NCBI RefSeq assembly: GCF_002797555.1 | Contig: NZ_PGFA01000002.1 | Span: 310,001 to 374,000, forward strand | Length of the DNA: 64,000 nt | Source: Hymenobacter chitinivorans DSM 11115 | GTDB lineage: Bacteria > Bacteroidota > Bacteroidia > Cytophagales > Hymenobacteraceae | Direction: 5' to 3' | Shown: piece after piece, positions 27,226 through 36,780 of the stretch | Layout of the letters: each line of letters opens with the position of its first letter | Numbering within the stretch: position 1 is the first letter of the stretch | The notes under the pieces: model-generated | Database searches by the model: none | Seen by the model: only the letters and a program-made list of their open reading frames with translations | What the model was told of the DNA's origin: nothing | Made by a program: the position numbers and the translations under genes

Positions 27226-27594
27226 ATGATACAGCAAGAATCCCGTCTGACCGTCGCTGATAACAGCGGCGCCAAAGAAGTTCTCTGCATCCGTGTCCTC
27301 GGTGGCACGGGCAAGAAATACGCCAGCGTAGGCGACAAGATCGTTGTTTCGATCAAGTCGGCTCTGCCCTCCGGCAACGCTAAGAAAGGCACTGTGTCGA
27401 AAGCAGTAGTTGTTCGTACCAAGAAAGAAGTACGCCGTAAAGACGGTTCGTACATCCGCTTCGACGACAACGCCGCCGTTCTGCTCAACAACAACGACGA
27501 GCCCCGCGGTACCCGTATCTTCGGCCCCGTAGCCCGTGAGTTGCGTGAGCGTCAGTTCATGAAAATTGTTTCACTAGCTCCTGAAGTTCTCTAA
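27226..27594 (+). CDS. rplN: 50S ribosomal protein L14
   Basis: This 122-residue protein ([19 protein letters not shown]) with conserved core and [13 protein letters not shown] end. Normal length, first gene of the classical spc order. Confidence 0.98.
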   Translation: MIQQESRLTVADNSGAKEVLCIRVLGGTGKKYASVGDKIVVSIKSALPSGNAKKGTVSKAVVVRTKKEVRRKDGSYIRFDDNAAVLLNNNDEPRGTRIFGPVARELRERQFMKIVSLAPEVL

Positions 27595-27598
27595 GCAC

Positions 27599-27862
27599 AT
27601 GGCAACGAAGACGAAAGCTCAGCCCGTGAAACTGCACGTCAAAACTGGTGATACCGTTCTGGTAATTGCTGGTGATGAGCGTGGCAAGACCGGCGTTATC
27701 AAGTCGGTAAACCGTTCGACGCAGCGCGTTATCGTGGAAGGTCTGAACCTGGTGACCAAGCACAACAAACCTAGTGCTAAGAACCCGCAAGGGGGTATCA
27801 CCAAGATCGAAGCCCCCATCCACGTATCCAACGTGAAGGCAGTTGAATCGAAAAACGCCTAA
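27599..27862 (+). CDS. rplX: 50S ribosomal protein L24 (short form)
   Basis: The 87-residue protein has the KOW motif (GDTVLVIAGDERGKTGVI) and ends shortly after HVSNVKAVESKNA. E. coli L24 has 104 residues, so roughly the last 15 are missing. No frameshift is evident: the stop is followed at once by the rplE leader, so it is probably a lineage-specific short form. Confidence 0.95.
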   Translation: MATKTKAQPVKLHVKTGDTVLVIAGDERGKTGVIKSVNRSTQRVIVEGLNLVTKHNKPSAKNPQGGITKIEAPIHVSNVKAVESKNA

Positions 27863-27877
27863 CCCGGTACGACGACA

Positions 27878-28438
27878 ATGGCCCGACTGAAAGATATATA
27901 TCAAAAAGAAGTAGTACCCGCGCTCCAGGAGAAATTCCAGTTCAAGAGCATCATGCAGGTACCACGCATCACCAAGATCTGCATCAACCGCGGTATTGGT
28001 TCGGCAGTAGCCGACAAGAAGCTGGTTGACAATGGTGTGGACGAGCTGACGACCATCACGGGTCAGAAAGCCGTTGCGACCATTGCCAAGCGTTCGGTGT
28101 CGAACTTCAAACTCCGTGAAGGCATGCCCATCGGCGCCCGCGTTACCCTGCGCGGCGAGCAGATGTACGAGTTCATGGACCGTTTGCTGACGGTTGCTCT
28201 CCCCCGGGTGCGCGACTTCAAAGGCATCAATGACAAAGGCTTTGACGGCCGGGGTAACTATACCCTCGGTATCAAGGAGCAGATCATTTTCCCCGAAATT
28301 TCGATCGACAAGATCAAGTCAATCTCGGGTATGGACATTACCTTCGTAACGACCGCCGAGAACGACGAGCAGAGCTACGAGCTCCTCAAAGCTTTCGGAA
28401 TGCCGTTCGCTAACGCCAAGAAACAGAACAATGGCTAA
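27878..28438 (+). CDS. rplE: 50S ribosomal protein L5
   Basis: This 186-residue 5S-rRNA-binding protein contains the signature [19 protein letters not shown]. Its end overlaps the rpsN start by eight bases, suggesting coupled translation. Confidence 0.98.
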   Translation: MARLKDIYQKEVVPALQEKFQFKSIMQVPRITKICINRGIGSAVADKKLVDNGVDELTTITGQKAVATIAKRSVSNFKLREGMPIGARVTLRGEQMYEFMDRLLTVALPRVRDFKGINDKGFDGRGNYTLGIKEQIIFPEISIDKIKSISGMDITFVTTAENDEQSYELLKAFGMPFANAKKQNNG

Positions 28439-28700
28439 GGAATCCGTCAAAGCAAGAGAAAGAAAGCGCATCGCTACGGTAGAACGTTACGCTGAGAAGC
28501 GTAAGGCTCTGAAAGCCGCCGGCGATTACGAAGGCCTGGACAAGCTGCCCCGCAACGCCTCGCCCGTGCGCATCCACAACCGGGATAAAATCAACGGTCG
28601 TCCTCGTGGTTACATGCGTAAGTTCGGCATCAGCCGCGTTACGTTCCGCGAAATGGCACTGGCTGGTAAGATCCCCGGCGTAACGAAGTCGAGCTGGTAA
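28431..28700 (+). CDS. rpsN: 30S ribosomal protein S14 (zinc-free form)
   Basis: This 89-residue protein is the long form without the CxxC...CxxC zinc site: there is no Cys in the sequence. The C-terminal motif [19 protein letters not shown] is typical. A terminator-promoter arrangement follows before rpsH. Confidence 0.97.
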   Translation: MAKESVKARERKRIATVERYAEKRKALKAAGDYEGLDKLPRNASPVRIHNRDKINGRPRGYMRKFGISRVTFREMALAGKIPGVTKSSW

Positions 28701-28801
28701 CACAGCTTTGGTCTTACTCACACTAAGACCGTGATATTTGGCAGGTTGCCGAAAGAAACCATTGGCCGAGCCTCAATAAGTCGAGCCAAGTAGTCTTAAC
28801 C

Positions 28802-28841
28802 GAAAATTTCGTCGCCACTTTCAAATGGCGGCGAAATTTTC
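28802..28841 (+). terminator. Long hairpin between rpsN and rpsH
   Basis: GAAAATTTCGTCGCCA (28802-28817) and TGGCGGCGAAATTTTC (28826-28841) form a 16-bp stem with one G-T pair. A smaller hairpin, GGTCTTA/TAAGACC, is at 28710-28730. No long T-tract follows; a -7 element does. Confidence 0.6.
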
Positions 28842-28842
28842 A

Positions 28843-28850
28843 TATCTTTG
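28843..28850 (+). promoter_or_regulatory. -7 element upstream of rpsH
   Basis: TATCTTTG matches TAnnTTTG and lies 36 nt before the rpsH ATG, directly after a long hairpin. A -33 partner would fall inside the hairpin and is not clear. It suggests a secondary start for the second half of the spc cluster. Confidence 0.6.
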
Positions 28851-28886
28851 CGGCTCCCTAAAAAACGGGCTGCTCTCATCTACACA

Positions 28887-29285
28887 ATGAATACAGATCC
28901 AATTGCCGACTTCCTGACCCGGGTGCGCAATGCCATCAAGGCAAACCACCGGGTAGTTGAAATTCCGGCCAGCAACATCAAAAAGGAAATCACGAAAGTG
29001 CTTTACCACAAGGGTTACATCCAGAGCTACCGCTTTGATGACTCTTCGGTACAGGGCACCATCAAGATTGCCTTGAAGTACAACCCCACTACGAAGCAGC
29101 CTGCTATCACCAAACTGGAGCGCATCAGCACCCCCGGTCTGCGTCAGTATGCTCACGTGGAGAACATGCCGCGCGTACTCAGCGGCCTGGGTATTGCTAT
29201 CCTGTCGACCTCGAAAGGGGTGATGACGGAGAAAGAGGCGAAAGCCCAGAACGTGGGTGGTGAAGTATTGTGCCACGTTTACTAA
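28887..29285 (+). CDS. rpsH: 30S ribosomal protein S8
   Basis: The protein has 132 residues from ATG 28887 (MNTDPIADFLTRVRNAIKA). The reading from 28848 would add residues encoded by the promoter region and is rejected. S8 is the spc-operon repressor in E. coli. Confidence 0.97.
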   Translation: MNTDPIADFLTRVRNAIKANHRVVEIPASNIKKEITKVLYHKGYIQSYRFDDSSVQGTIKIALKYNPTTKQPAITKLERISTPGLRQYAHVENMPRVLSGLGIAILSTSKGVMTEKEAKAQNVGGEVLCHVY

Positions 29286-29303
29286 TCGAGGAGAAACGAG
29301 ACT

Positions 29304-29858
29304 ATGTCACGCATTGGTAAACTGCCCATCAGCCTGCCCTCGGGCGTTCAGGTTGAAGTGAGCAACGAAAACACCGTTACGGTGAAGGGCCCGAAAGGCA
29401 CCCTGACTACCCCGGTTGACCGCGACATTACCCTTACCCAAGCCGACGGCCAGCTGGTGGTTGAGCGTCCAACCGAGCAGAAGCGCCACAAGGCCATGCA
29501 CGGTTTGTATCGCTCGCTGATCAACAATATGGTCAACGGTGTAAGCAACGGGTTTGAGCTGAAGCTGGAACTGGTAGGTGTAGGTTACAAAGCAGCAATG
29601 GCCGGTACTACGCTGGAATTGTCGCTGGGTTACTCGCACAACATCTTCCTGGCCTTGCCGAAAGAAGTTACCGCTACGGCCGTAACCGAAAAAGGTAAGA
29701 ACCCAATTGTTACCCTGAACAGCATTGATAACCAATTGCTGGGCCAGGTAGCAGCTAAGATTCGCTCGCTGCGCAAAGTTGAGCCCTACAAAGGCAAAGG
29801 CGTGCGCTTCGTGGGTGAGCAAATTCGTCGTAAGGCTGGTAAAACGGCTTCGAAATAA
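29304..29858 (+). CDS. rplF: 50S ribosomal protein L6
   Basis: This 184-residue protein (MSRIGKLPISLPSGVQVEV) has the duplicated L6 fold and the C-terminal motif EPYKGKGVRF. Standard position. Confidence 0.98.
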   Translation: MSRIGKLPISLPSGVQVEVSNENTVTVKGPKGTLTTPVDRDITLTQADGQLVVERPTEQKRHKAMHGLYRSLINNMVNGVSNGFELKLELVGVGYKAAMAGTTLELSLGYSHNIFLALPKEVTATAVTEKGKNPIVTLNSIDNQLLGQVAAKIRSLRKVEPYKGKGVRFVGEQIRRKAGKTASK

Positions 29859-29867
29859 TTTCGCATC

Positions 29868-30218
29868 ATGGCTTTCGATAAAGCAACTAGAAGAAAACGG
29901 ATCCAGCGCATCATCCGCACTAAGGTGGCTGGCACGTCCGAGCGTCCACGTTTGTCAGTGTTCCGCAGCAATACGGGCATCTATGCTCAGATTATTGACG
30001 ACACCACTGGCCGTACGTTGGCGGCTGCTTCCTCGAAGCACGTTTCGGTGGAAGAGGGCAACGGAGTCGCCCTGGCTGCCGCAGTAGGCAAAGAACTTGC
30101 CTCCCGTGCTCAGGAAAAAGGAATTTCGAAAGTGGTATTTGACCGTTCGGGTTACCTCTACCACGGCCGCGTAAAATCATTGGCAGAAGGAGCCCGCGAA
30201 GGCGGCCTCAATTTCTAA
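29868..30218 (+). CDS. rplR: 50S ribosomal protein L18
   Basis: This 116-residue 5S-rRNA binder ([20 protein letters not shown]) has the usual C-terminal [20 protein letters not shown]. Six nt before rpsE. Confidence 0.98.
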   Translation: MAFDKATRRKRIQRIIRTKVAGTSERPRLSVFRSNTGIYAQIIDDTTGRTLAAASSKHVSVEEGNGVALAAAVGKELASRAQEKGISKVVFDRSGYLYHGRVKSLAEGAREGGLNF

Positions 30219-30224
30219 ATCATC

Positions 30225-30824
30225 ATGGCAGAATTCAACAACAACCCCCGTGGTGGTGGCAATGACCGTGGCGGCAACGACCGTCGGGGTGGTGGCAATG
30301 ACCGTGGTGGCAATCGTGAGCAGCAAGCTCCCCGCGCCGGCGAATCCGATCTGAAAGAAAAGGTAGTAGCTATCAACCGCGTTGCCAAAGTAGTAAAAGG
30401 TGGTCGTCGCTTCAGCTTCTCGGCCATCGTAGTAGTAGGTGACGGCAACGGCACCGTAGGTTACGGCCTCGGCAAAGCCAACGAAGTTACCGACGCTATT
30501 GCTAAAGGTATCGACGACGCTAAAAAGAACTTGGTGAAAGTGCCGCTCTATAAGCACACTGTTCCCCACGTGATGGAAGGCAAATATTCCGGTGGTTTCG
30601 TGCTCGTGCAGCCCGCTGCGGCTGGTACTGGTGTAATTGCTGGTGGTGCTATGCGTGCCGTATTTGAAAGCGCCGGCATCAAGGACGTACTGGCTAAGTC
30701 GAAAGGTTCTTCGAACCCCCACAACGTAGTTAAGGCAACCTTCGACGCTCTGCTGAAGATGCGTGACCCCATGCAGATTGCTCAGCAGCGTGGTATCACT
30801 CTGGCCCAAGTTTTTAACGGTTAA
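30225..30824 (+). CDS. rpsE: 30S ribosomal protein S5 with N-terminal RGG repeats
   Basis: The 199-residue protein begins with an extension of about 35 residues rich in Arg, Gly, Asn and Asp. It has four RGG motifs ([20 protein letters not shown]) before the S5 core ([20 protein letters not shown]). The core includes the dsRNA-binding-like domain and a normal C-terminus. The ATG at 30225 is six nt after rplR; no internal Met before the core would remove the repeats. S5 lies beside S3 at the mRNA entry site. Confidence 0.97.
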   Translation: MAEFNNNPRGGGNDRGGNDRRGGGNDRGGNREQQAPRAGESDLKEKVVAINRVAKVVKGGRRFSFSAIVVVGDGNGTVGYGLGKANEVTDAIAKGIDDAKKNLVKVPLYKHTVPHVMEGKYSGGFVLVQPAAAGTGVIAGGAMRAVFESAGIKDVLAKSKGSSNPHNVVKATFDALLKMRDPMQIAQQRGITLAQVFNG

Positions 30825-30830
30825 GCAGCG

Positions 30831-31010
30831 ATGGCGCAGATCCAAATCAAACTCGTGAAAAGCGTTATTGACCGCCCTGAGCGTCAAAAGCGTACCGTTA
30901 AGGCCCTGGGCCTCGGTAAAATCGGTAGCACGAAGGCCGTAGAAAATACGCCCCAGGTTGCCGGTATGGTAGCCGCTGTGCAGCACCTCTTGGAAGTAAC
31001 TGAACTCTAG
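30831..31010 (+). CDS. rpmD: 50S ribosomal protein L30
   Basis: This 59-residue gene is easily missed because of its size ([20 protein letters not shown], then LGLGKIGST). It fits the spc order between rpsE and rplO with six nt of spacing. Confidence 0.97.
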   Translation: MAQIQIKLVKSVIDRPERQKRTVKALGLGKIGSTKAVENTPQVAGMVAAVQHLLEVTEL

Positions 31011-31023
31011 GATTCCCCTCGAT

Positions 31024-31470
31024 ATGAATCTCAGCAATCTATCACCCGCCGTAGGCTCAACGCGCACCAACAAGCGCCTTGGCCGTGGTACGGGTTCCGG
31101 CCGCGGCGGCACGTCGACGCGTGGTCACAAAGGTCAAAAGTCTCGTTCGGGTTACTCTAAGAAGTCTGGCTTCGAAGGTGGCCAGATGCCCCTGCAGCGT
31201 CGTGTTCCGAAGTTCGGCTTCAAGAACATCAACCGCGTGGAGTACAAAGGCATCAATCTGGATGCTCTGACTAGCCTCAACGAGAAGAACAGCACTTCCA
31301 CCATGGACGTTGCCTACTTCGTATCGGCTGGCTTGGTTTCCAAGAACGCCAAAATCAAAATCCTGGGCCGTGGCGAAGTTACCACTGCACTGGAGGTACA
31401 CGCCCACGCATTCTCGAAGTCGGCTGTTGAAGCCATCGAGAAAGCTGGTGGTAAAGCTGTGACGCTGTAA
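31024..31470 (+). CDS. rplO: 50S ribosomal protein L15
   Basis: This 148-residue protein has the basic Gly-rich N-terminal extension ([20 protein letters not shown]) typical of L15. It lies 13 nt before secY. Confidence 0.98.
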   Translation: MNLSNLSPAVGSTRTNKRLGRGTGSGRGGTSTRGHKGQKSRSGYSKKSGFEGGQMPLQRRVPKFGFKNINRVEYKGINLDALTSLNEKNSTSTMDVAYFVSAGLVSKNAKIKILGRGEVTTALEVHAHAFSKSAVEAIEKAGGKAVTL

Positions 31471-31483
31471 AGTCTTATCGGCG

Positions 31484-32806
31484 ATGAAAAAGTTTATCGA
31501 AACGATAAAGAACATTTTTGCGATTGAAGATCTGCGTACGCGGATCTTCAATACGCTTTTTTTCATTGCCATCTATCGGCTTGGTTCCTATGTGGTGCTG
31601 CCCGGCGTTGATCCTGCGCTTCTGAAGCAAGGTGGTGCGCAAGGGCTGTTTGGTATTCTGGATACATTGCTCGGCGGTGCTTTCAGTCATGCCTCAATCT
31701 TCGCCCTGGGTATCATGCCGTATATCTCGGCCTCGATTGTACTGCAGCTGCTGACCATCGCAGTGCCTTACTTCCAGAAGCTGCAGAAAGAAGGCGAATC
31801 AGGTCGGAAGAAGATCAACCAGTACACTCGAATTCTCACGATTCCGATTGTAATGGCTCAGTCGGTCGGCTTTATTGCTACCATCAATGCGGAAGCTATC
31901 ATTGCTCCCGGTCCGTTCTTCACCTTCTCAACTATGCTCATCATCACGGCTGGAACGCTGTTTTGCATGTGGCTAGGCGAGAAGATTACGGACAAAGGCA
32001 TTGGCAACGGTATTTCCATGATCATTATGATTGGGATTGTATCACGCTTCCCCGGAGCAATTATCGGTGAGGCAGCAGCCAAGGGCATGCGGGGCTCCCT
32101 GATCTTCCTGATTGAGCTGGTGGTACTGTTCTTGGTGGTAATGGCCGTAATCGTGCTGACGCAGGCTGTTCGCCGGATTCCGGTGCAGTATGCCAAGCAG
32201 GTCGGTGGTACTACGCAGCTGAATGCTCAGCGTCAGTTCATTCCGCTGAAAGTAAATGCCGCTGGCGTAATGCCGATCATCTTTGCTCAGTCGCTGATGT
32301 TCGTGCCCGCCATCGTTGCATCCGTTTGGCAAGCCGATAGTGATTTTGCTGCTACCGTTGGGCAGAAGTTCTCGGACTACACCTCCTGGCAGTACAACGT
32401 GGTATTTGCCACGCTCATCATTGTCTTCACTTACTTCTACACTGCTATCAGCGTTAACCCGAACCAAATTGCGGATGACCTGAAACGTAGTGGTGGTTTC
32501 GTACCGGGTGTTAAGCCCGGCCGCGACACCTCGGAGCACATTGACGAGATTCTGACGCACATCACGTTGCCTGGTGCCGTAGTGCTGGCGCTGATTGCCA
32601 TCTTCCCGGCGTTGGCTTTGCTGGCTGGGGTGACGCGTCCGTTCTCGGCCTTCTATGGTGGCACTTCGCTGATCATCATGGTAGGGGTGGTGCTGGACAC
32701 GCTGAATCAAGTGGAAAGCTACTTGCTGATGCGCCATTACGATGGTATGATGAAGACAGGCAAGCTGCGTGGCCGTTCTACCCAGAACGTAGCGTTGGCA
32801 TCCTAA
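31484..32806 (+). CDS. secY: Preprotein translocase subunit SecY
   Basis: This 440-residue protein with ten predicted transmembrane helices forms the channel that works with SecE (3736). The plug and lateral-gate regions are of normal length. Its location in the spc cluster is standard. Confidence 0.98.
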   Translation: MKKFIETIKNIFAIEDLRTRIFNTLFFIAIYRLGSYVVLPGVDPALLKQGGAQGLFGILDTLLGGAFSHASIFALGIMPYISASIVLQLLTIAVPYFQKLQKEGESGRKKINQYTRILTIPIVMAQSVGFIATINAEAIIAPGPFFTFSTMLIITAGTLFCMWLGEKITDKGIGNGISMIIMIGIVSRFPGAIIGEAAAKGMRGSLIFLIELVVLFLVVMAVIVLTQAVRRIPVQYAKQVGGTTQLNAQRQFIPLKVNAAGVMPIIFAQSLMFVPAIVASVWQADSDFAATVGQKFSDYTSWQYNVVFATLIIVFTYFYTAISVNPNQIADDLKRSGGFVPGVKPGRDTSEHIDEILTHITLPGAVVLALIAIFPALALLAGVTRPFSAFYGGTSLIIMVGVVLDTLNQVESYLLMRHYDGMMKTGKLRGRSTQNVALAS

Positions 32807-32813
32807 TTCGGTC

Positions 32814-33584
32814 ATGATCATCTACAAGACCGAAGAAGAAATAGAACTCATCCGGACCAGCGCGAAAGTGCTGGCTCAAGCCCACGGAGAAGTTGCGGGC
32901 ATGATTAAGGAAGGAGTTACGACGCGTGCCCTCGACCAGCGCGCGGAGGAATTCATCCGGGACCATGGCGGACAGCCCTCCTTCAAAGGGTATAATGGTT
33001 TTGAATACAGTCTCTGCATCTCGCCTAACTCAGTCGTGGTGCATGGTTTCCCGAGTGACTATCAGCTAAAGAGCGGAGATGTTGTTTCGGTAGACTGCGG
33101 AGTCTTGTTGAACGGCTACCATGCCGATAGTGCTTACACCTACCCAGTAGGGGAGGTGGCGCCGGAAGTGCTCAAGCTTCTGGAAGAAACCAAAAAGTCG
33201 CTGTACCTGGGCATTGAACAGGCAGTGGCGGGCAACCGAATGGGCGACCTGGGTTACGCCATCCAGAACCACGTTGAAAAGCAAGGTTATGGAGTAGTGC
33301 GGGAACTTGTTGGCCACGGAATTGGTCAGAAGCTCCACGAGCGGCCCGAAGTACCCAACTACGGTAAACGTGGGGCGGGGCTTAAGCTGCAAGCGGGCCT
33401 AGTGCTGGCCATCGAGCCCATGGTGAATCTGGGTACGAAGAGCGTGGTTCAGGAAAAGGATGGCTGGACTATCCGGACCAAGGACTTCAAGCCTTCGGCG
33501 CACTTTGAGCACACGGTCGTAGTACGAAAAGACAAAGCGGAGATTCTCACTTCCTTTGAATACATAGAAAAAGCCTTACAGTAG
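32814..33584 (+). CDS. map: Type I methionine aminopeptidase
   Basis: This 256-residue enzyme removes the initiator Met. The metal ligands of the pita-bread fold are visible: the Asp pair in SVDCG and [19 protein letters not shown], and the Glu in AIEPM plus EHTVVV. Position secY-map-infA is conserved. Confidence 0.98.
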   Translation: MIIYKTEEEIELIRTSAKVLAQAHGEVAGMIKEGVTTRALDQRAEEFIRDHGGQPSFKGYNGFEYSLCISPNSVVVHGFPSDYQLKSGDVVSVDCGVLLNGYHADSAYTYPVGEVAPEVLKLLEETKKSLYLGIEQAVAGNRMGDLGYAIQNHVEKQGYGVVRELVGHGIGQKLHERPEVPNYGKRGAGLKLQAGLVLAIEPMVNLGTKSVVQEKDGWTIRTKDFKPSAHFEHTVVVRKDKAEILTSFEYIEKALQ

Positions 33585-33588
33585 CCTT

Positions 33589-33807
33589 ATGGCCAAACAA
33601 TCCTCCATTGAACAGGACGGAGTCATTCTGGAAGCCCTTTCAAACGCCATGTTTCGCGTGGAATTAGAAAACGGTCACCAGCTAGTTGCTCACATTTCGG
33701 GCAAAATGCGAATGCACTACATCAAAATCCTGCCGGGCGATAAGGTGAAGCTGGAAATGTCCCCTTACGACTTGTCGAAGGGCCGAATTGTTTACCGTTA
33801 CAAATAA
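33589..33807 (+). CDS. infA: Translation initiation factor IF-1
   Basis: This 72-residue OB-fold protein ([20 protein letters not shown], with [19 protein letters not shown]) occupies the A site at initiation. Four nt after map. Confidence 0.98.
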   Translation: MAKQSSIEQDGVILEALSNAMFRVELENGHQLVAHISGKMRMHYIKILPGDKVKLEMSPYDLSKGRIVYRYK

Positions 33808-33816
33808 CCCGACGAC

Positions 33817-33933
33817 ATGAAAGTCAAAACCTCGGTCAAGAAACGCAGTGTTGACTGTAAGCTGGTTCGCCGCAACGGCAAGCTGTACGTCATCAACAAA
33901 AAGAACCCCCGCTTCAAGCAGCGTCAGGGTTAG
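33817..33933 (+). CDS. rpmJ: 50S ribosomal protein L36 (zinc-free form)
   Basis: This 38-residue protein ([20 protein letters not shown]) keeps only one of the four zinc ligands of the classical form: the first and third Cys and the His are Ser, Asn and Phe here. The end NPRFKQRQG is typical. It lies between infA and rpsM. Confidence 0.96.
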   Translation: MKVKTSVKKRSVDCKLVRRNGKLYVINKKNPRFKQRQG

Positions 33934-33959
33934 TAGCACCAGACTTTTTAAAAAAGCAA

Positions 33960-34337
33960 ATGGCTCGTATTGCAGGGGTAGATATCCCGGACAACAAGCG
34001 CGGTGAAATCGCGCTGACCTACATTTTCGGCATCGGCCGTCCTTCCGCACAGAAAATCTTGACCAAGGCCGGCATCGACCTGAACAAGAAAGTAAAGGAT
34101 TGGACGGAAGCAGAAGCTGGCGAAATCCGCAGCATCATTGCTGCCGAAGTAAAGACTGAAGGTGTTCTGCGCTCGGAAGTGCAGCTGAACATCAAGCGTC
34201 TGATGGACATCGGTTGCTACCGGGGTCTGCGTCACCGCAAAGGTCTGCCAGTTCGTGGTCAGCGTACCAAGAACAACTCGCGCACGCGCAAAGGCAAGCG
34301 GAAAACCGTTGCCAACAAGAAAAAAGCTACTAAATAA
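33960..34337 (+). CDS. rpsM: 30S ribosomal protein S13
   Basis: This 125-residue head protein ([20 protein letters not shown]) has the typical [21 protein letters not shown]-terminal motif. Followed by a hairpin before rpsK. Confidence 0.98.
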   Translation: MARIAGVDIPDNKRGEIALTYIFGIGRPSAQKILTKAGIDLNKKVKDWTEAEAGEIRSIIAAEVKTEGVLRSEVQLNIKRLMDIGCYRGLRHRKGLPVRGQRTKNNSRTRKGKRKTVANKKKATK

Positions 34338-34352
34338 ATTGTAGCGGGAATC

Positions 34353-34382
34353 GAAGCCGGTTCAGGACTCTGAACCGGCTTC
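34353..34382 (+). other. Hairpin between rpsM and rpsK
   Basis: GAAGCCGGTTCAG (34353-34365) pairs exactly with CTGAACCGGCTTC (34370-34382) around a 4-nt loop. The following sequence lacks a T-tract, so a processing or attenuation role is as likely as termination. Confidence 0.6.
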
Positions 34383-34413
34383 AACACCTTCCGCAGTTTT
34401 TTGCGATAACCAA

Positions 34414-34806
34414 ATGGCACAAAAGAGAAAAGACAAAGCCAAAAAGCGCGTTGTCGTTGTTGAGCAGGTTGGCCAGATTCACATCAAGGCTTCCTTCAAC
34501 AACATCATCATCTCCATCACCAACAACAATGGTCAGGTTATTTCCTGGGCATCGGCTGGTAAGATGGGTTTCAAAGGTTCTAAGAAGAACACGCCCTACG
34601 CTGCTCAGATGGCAGCTACGGATTGCGCCAAAGTGGCCCACGACCTGGGTATGCGCAAGGCCGAAGTATTCGTGAAAGGTCCGGGTGCTGGCCGTGAGTC
34701 GGCTATCCGTACCCTCCAGAACGTGGGCATTGAGGTAACCACCATCCGCGACGTGACCCCGCTGCCCCACAACGGCTGCCGTCCTCCTAAGCGTCGTCGC
34801 GTCTGA
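34414..34806 (+). CDS. rpsK: 30S ribosomal protein S11
   Basis: This 130-residue platform protein contains [15 protein letters not shown] and the [13 protein letters not shown] end. Normal length. Confidence 0.98.
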   Translation: MAQKRKDKAKKRVVVVEQVGQIHIKASFNNIIISITNNNGQVISWASAGKMGFKGSKKNTPYAAQMAATDCAKVAHDLGMRKAEVFVKGPGAGRESAIRTLQNVGIEVTTIRDVTPLPHNGCRPPKRRRV

Positions 34807-34818
34807 TATACTGAACTC

Positions 34819-34899
34819 GCGAACCATTTGGTTCGCCCCTGTGTCGGGTTTCCGATCCGGCTTGCACTACGTGTGAGCCGCATCCGAGGAGCCCGACAC
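34819..34899 (+). other. Structured spacer before rpsD
   Basis: The 130-nt rpsK-rpsD spacer folds into a 7-bp hairpin (GCGAACC 34819-34825/GGTTCGC 34830-34836). A larger element has GTGTCGGG (34841-34848) pairing with CCCGACAC (34892-34899) and an inner CGGCT (34858-34862)/AGCCG (34876-34880) stem. No T-tract. S4 autoregulation is known in other bacteria, so this is a candidate S4-binding leader. Confidence 0.55.
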
Positions 34900-34936
34900 G
34901 CGTGGTTCAACCCCTGCAAAACTCAAATACCCCGAA

Positions 34937-35542
34937 ATGGCACGTTATACTGGTCCTAAAACCAAGATTGCCCGTCGCTTCGCAGAGCCAATCTTCGGCC
35001 CGAGCAAGGCACTCAACAAAAAGAATTACCCTCCTGGCCAGCACGGCCGTGGCCGCCGCAAGAAGCAGTCGGAATACGCGGTGCAGCTGATGGAGAAGCA
35101 GAAAGTAAAGTACATGTACGGTGTACTGGAGAAGCAATTCGAAAACCTGTTCCACAAAGCAGCAACTCTGCCCGGCATCACCGGCGACAACCTGCTGGCG
35201 CTGCTCGAGTCGCGTCTGGACAACACGGTGTATCGTTTTGGCATTGCTCCGACCCGTCGTGCTGCTCGCCAGCTGGTGTTGCACAAGCACATCACGGTAA
35301 ACGGTGAAGTAGTAAACATCGCCTCGTACAAGCTCCGCGCTGGTGACGTAGTAGGTGTTCGCGAAAAATCGAAGTCTCTGGAAGCTATTACCACCAGCCT
35401 GAGCGCCCGCAACTCGCGTGCTTTCTCGTGGCTGGAGTGGGACGGCAAGGAATTGGTGGGCAAGTTCTTGAACGCCCCCTCGCGTGACCTGATTCCGGAG
35501 AAAATCACGGAGCAGCTCATCGTCGAGCTTTACTCGAAGTAA
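34937..35542 (+). CDS. rpsD: 30S ribosomal protein S4 (zinc-free form)
   Basis: This 201-residue protein has the S4 domain (about residues 90-155, [20 protein letters not shown]) and no Cys cluster at the N-terminus, so it is the zinc-free type. S4 nucleates 30S assembly, lines the mRNA entry site with S3 and S5, and often represses the alpha operon. Confidence 0.98.
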   Translation: MARYTGPKTKIARRFAEPIFGPSKALNKKNYPPGQHGRGRRKKQSEYAVQLMEKQKVKYMYGVLEKQFENLFHKAATLPGITGDNLLALLESRLDNTVYRFGIAPTRRAARQLVLHKHITVNGEVVNIASYKLRAGDVVGVREKSKSLEAITTSLSARNSRAFSWLEWDGKELVGKFLNAPSRDLIPEKITEQLIVELYSK

Positions 35543-35612
35543 TTTGTGGAACCCGGCTTATGGTCGGGTTCTTACTTCGTTTTTTCCTTGTTGTATTTTT
35601 AAAGCCCCACTT

Positions 35613-36602
35613 ATGTCAATCTTAGCTTTTCAAATGCCGGAGAAAGTAGTGATGGAGAAATCCGACGACTTCTACGGAACATTTGAATTTAAACCGCTGG
35701 AGAAAGGCTACGGCGTCACGATCGGCAACGCATTGCGCCGTATCCTGCTGTCGTCGCTGGAGGGCTATGCCATCACGTCGGTCCGCACTTCCAGTGTGCT
35801 GCACGAGTTCATGACGATTGAAGGCGTGATTGAGGACATGTCCGAAATCATTCTGAACCTGAAGCAGGTTCGCTTCAAGAAAGTGAGCGACGCCATCGAG
35901 GACAAAATCACGGTCCGCATCAAGGGCCAGGAGACGTTCACGGCTGGTGACATCAACAAATTCACGACTGGCTTCGAAGTACTCAACACAGATATGGTTA
36001 TCTGCAACGTTGATCCTTCGGTTGAGTTGGAGTTTGAATTCACGATTCAGAAAGGCCGCGGCTACGTACCAGCCGAGGAGAATAAGCCTGCCGACCAGGT
36101 GTTCGGGCAAATTGCCATCGATGCCATCTTCACGCCGATTAAGAACGTGAAGTACAGCATCGAGAATACCCGGGTAGAGCAGAAAACCGACTACGAGAAG
36201 CTCCTCATCGAGATTCAGACGGACGGTTCGATTCACCCCGAGGACGCGCTGAAGGGTGCGGCCAACATTCTGATTCAACACTTCATGCTGTTCTCGGACA
36301 ACACCATGACCTTCGAAACGGCCAAGGCCGAGGAAGAAGAGACGGTAGACGAAGAGACGCTGCACATGCGTAAGGTTCTAAAGACGCCCCTGGCGGATAT
36401 GGACCTGAGCGTACGTGCTTACAACTGCCTCAAGGCCGCTGACATCAAAACGCTCGGCGAACTGGTGCAGCTGGACATGAGCGACATGATGAAGTTCCGC
36501 AACTTCGGTAAGAAGTCGCTGACCGAACTTGAAAACCTCGTGGAGGAAAAGGGTCTGACCTTCGGGATGGATCTGGGCAAGTACCGCCTCGACGAAGACT
36601 AG
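35613..36602 (+). CDS. rpoA: DNA-directed RNA polymerase subunit alpha
   Basis: The protein has 329 residues from ATG 35613 ([17 protein letters not shown]); the ORF start at 35544 precedes the normal N-terminus and is rejected. The N-terminal assembly domain includes [17 protein letters not shown]. The C-terminal domain (about residues 265-320) carries the helix-hairpin-helix sequence [18 protein letters not shown] used for DNA and activator contacts. Confidence 0.98.
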   Translation: MSILAFQMPEKVVMEKSDDFYGTFEFKPLEKGYGVTIGNALRRILLSSLEGYAITSVRTSSVLHEFMTIEGVIEDMSEIILNLKQVRFKKVSDAIEDKITVRIKGQETFTAGDINKFTTGFEVLNTDMVICNVDPSVELEFEFTIQKGRGYVPAEENKPADQVFGQIAIDAIFTPIKNVKYSIENTRVEQKTDYEKLLIEIQTDGSIHPEDALKGAANILIQHFMLFSDNTMTFETAKAEEEETVDEETLHMRKVLKTPLADMDLSVRAYNCLKAADIKTLGELVQLDMSDMMKFRNFGKKSLTELENLVEEKGLTFGMDLGKYRLDED

Positions 36603-36610
36603 CATTTCTG

Positions 36611-36780
36611 ATGTGCTAATGTGGTAAATGTGGGTAATGTGCTAATGCGAGTTAGCCGAGCATCCACCGCCGCATTAGCACATTTTGCTTGTCTGCTGAT
36701 CTGCTACCGAAACAGCAAAGCCTTAGTTGGCCGAAGTAGCATTAGCACATCAGCACATTAATAACACATTAGCACATTTC
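36611..36780 (+). repeat. Dispersed ATTAGCACAT repeats between rpoA and rplQ
   Basis: ATGTGCTAAT occurs at 36611-36620 and within AATGTGCTAATGCG (36636-36649), which is inverted as CGCATTAGCACATT (36671-36684). Further ATTAGCACAT copies are at 36741-36750 and 36768-36777. The region has no gene. The inner pair could form a 14-bp stem. Confidence 0.7.

Noticed and set aside
27599-27862. Frameshifted or truncated rplX
   Set aside because: The short C-terminus is clean: stop codon, then a normal rplE leader. The core KOW region is complete.
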